In this document: positions 14,610-15,227 of the stretch, piece after piece | Layout: each line of letters begins with the position of its first letter | Numbering within the stretch: the first letter of the stretch is position 1 | DNA from: Falciphora oryzae | Lineage: Eukaryota; Ascomycota; Sordariomycetes; Magnaporthales; Magnaporthaceae | Length of the DNA stretch: 15,227 nt | Direction: 5' to 3' | Assembly (NCBI GenBank): GCA_000733355.1 | Contig: JNVV01000012.1 | Location: 437,012 to 452,238, forward strand | Position numbers and translations under genes: made by a program | The notes under the pieces: model-generated | The model's input: the letters and a program-made list of their open reading frames with translations, nothing else | Told to the model about the DNA's origin: nothing | The model's database searches: none

Positions 14610-15227
14610 AATTGGTCAGGAGTCAATTTGCACAAGTCAGAATTGGAGGCCCAACGCGGAGATGGGTTTGGTGGCCGTGGGTCGATTTTTTGGAAATCCC
14701 ATACAAAATAATTTTTCGGAAAATCGCTCGCGGCACCGGAAGCCCCCACGGCGGAGAACCCGCGGGATCGATGTCGGTGGGTATATGAGGGAAGCGATTA
14801 TTGGCGCCCCTCACCTACAATACAAGCCTATTCCACCCACTAAGCTTAGGGCCCCGACAGCGCTATTTATAGCACCTGTCAGGGCCCAATCCAACTAACT
14901 GAAACCCTGCTAGCCACTGTAACTGCGCTGCAAATCCCCGATTTGACCTCCGAATATTAATAGGTTATAAGCCCGGTAGATCCAGTAACTGGTAGGCGAT
15001 CGGAGCCTATCGAGTGCTAAATTGAACCTACTAATAAACCCTGCAATCGCTGGATTGCGCGACGAATTGGCGTTGTAACCACCCTGTAAAAGGCGAGTCA
15101 GGGCTTTAATTTGGGGGATTAAAAGCACTGGAGCTAATCGCTAGGAGGTAGTAGCACCTACTAGTAGGCGCTGAGGAGCGCTAATACCAAAAGCTTATTG
15201 CAGCGTTGCAAAACGCTGTAAATAACC

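Larger units (their letters stand above)
14092..15227. other. Flanking region without a recognised gene
   Basis: No frame in this stretch gives a convincing protein. 14092-14330 is CpG-rich and contains a strong hairpin. About 14400-14880 is rich in CA and TG and looks little touched by the mutation process seen in the elements. From about 14890 stops of TAG/TAA type reappear in all three forward frames. Phrases such as LTETLLATVTALQIPDLTSEY and GLKALELIARR...HLLVGAEER look protein-like but lie in different frames. This last part might be the beginning of another decayed element running out of the window. I cannot name it. Confidence 0.4.

Noticed and set aside
1..15227. CRISPR arrays, prokaryotic operons or defence systems
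   Set aside because: No regularly spaced repeats. The content is eukaryotic LTR retrotransposons.

Overview
The window looks like a repeat-rich, gene-poor block from a filamentous ascomycete (Pezizomycotina) genome. It is almost wholly two decayed Ty3/gypsy LTR retrotransposons lying head to tail on the + strand. The fungal assignment is inference. Both elements are chromodomain-bearing Ty3/gypsy elements, and their decay looks like repeat-induced point mutation (RIP). In-frame stops fall mainly at Gln codons (CAA/CAG to TAA/TAG) and Trp codons (TGG to TAG). The two LTRs of each element differ only by transitions, on both strands, while CpG is still plentiful. No intact protein-coding gene is visible.

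Element 1 (1-6509, left end cut by the window) has a partial 5' LTR (1-401), gag in one frame (448-1821) with a damaged zinc knuckle, a candidate -1 slippery heptamer (1797-1803), and pol in the -1 frame to the 3' LTR: protease remnant, reverse transcriptase, RNase H, integrase, GPY/F module and chromodomain. A polypurine tract and a 528-bp 3' LTR (5982-6509) follow. Pol keeps one frame throughout and is broken by about forty point stops (counted by eye).

Element 2 (6513-14091) begins three bases later, with 285-bp LTRs at 6513-6797 and 13807-14091. Its coding region has a long helix-rich N-terminal Gag part, a Gag capsid-like region, a CCHC knuckle, protease, RT, RNase H, integrase, GPY/F and chromodomain. 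Each of its four enzymes has lost at least one catalytic Asp by Asp-to-Asn change. Two later insertions sit inside it: a 172-bp solo LTR (9965-10136, 5-bp duplication ACAGC) and a 428-bp near-palindromic MITE (10869-11296, TA duplication) directly after the RT active site. Taking either out with one copy of its duplication gives back a continuous reading frame.

The history I infer: element 2 inserted first; the MITE and the solo-LTR parent inserted into it; element 1 inserted at the extreme 5' edge of element 2 and split its target-site duplication. From 14092 to the end lies flanking DNA of different composition with hairpins and a short tandem repeat but no recognised gene. I see no sign of a novel functional system. 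The interest is in the nested history, the frame changes at A-runs, and the long N-terminal part of the element 2 Gag.
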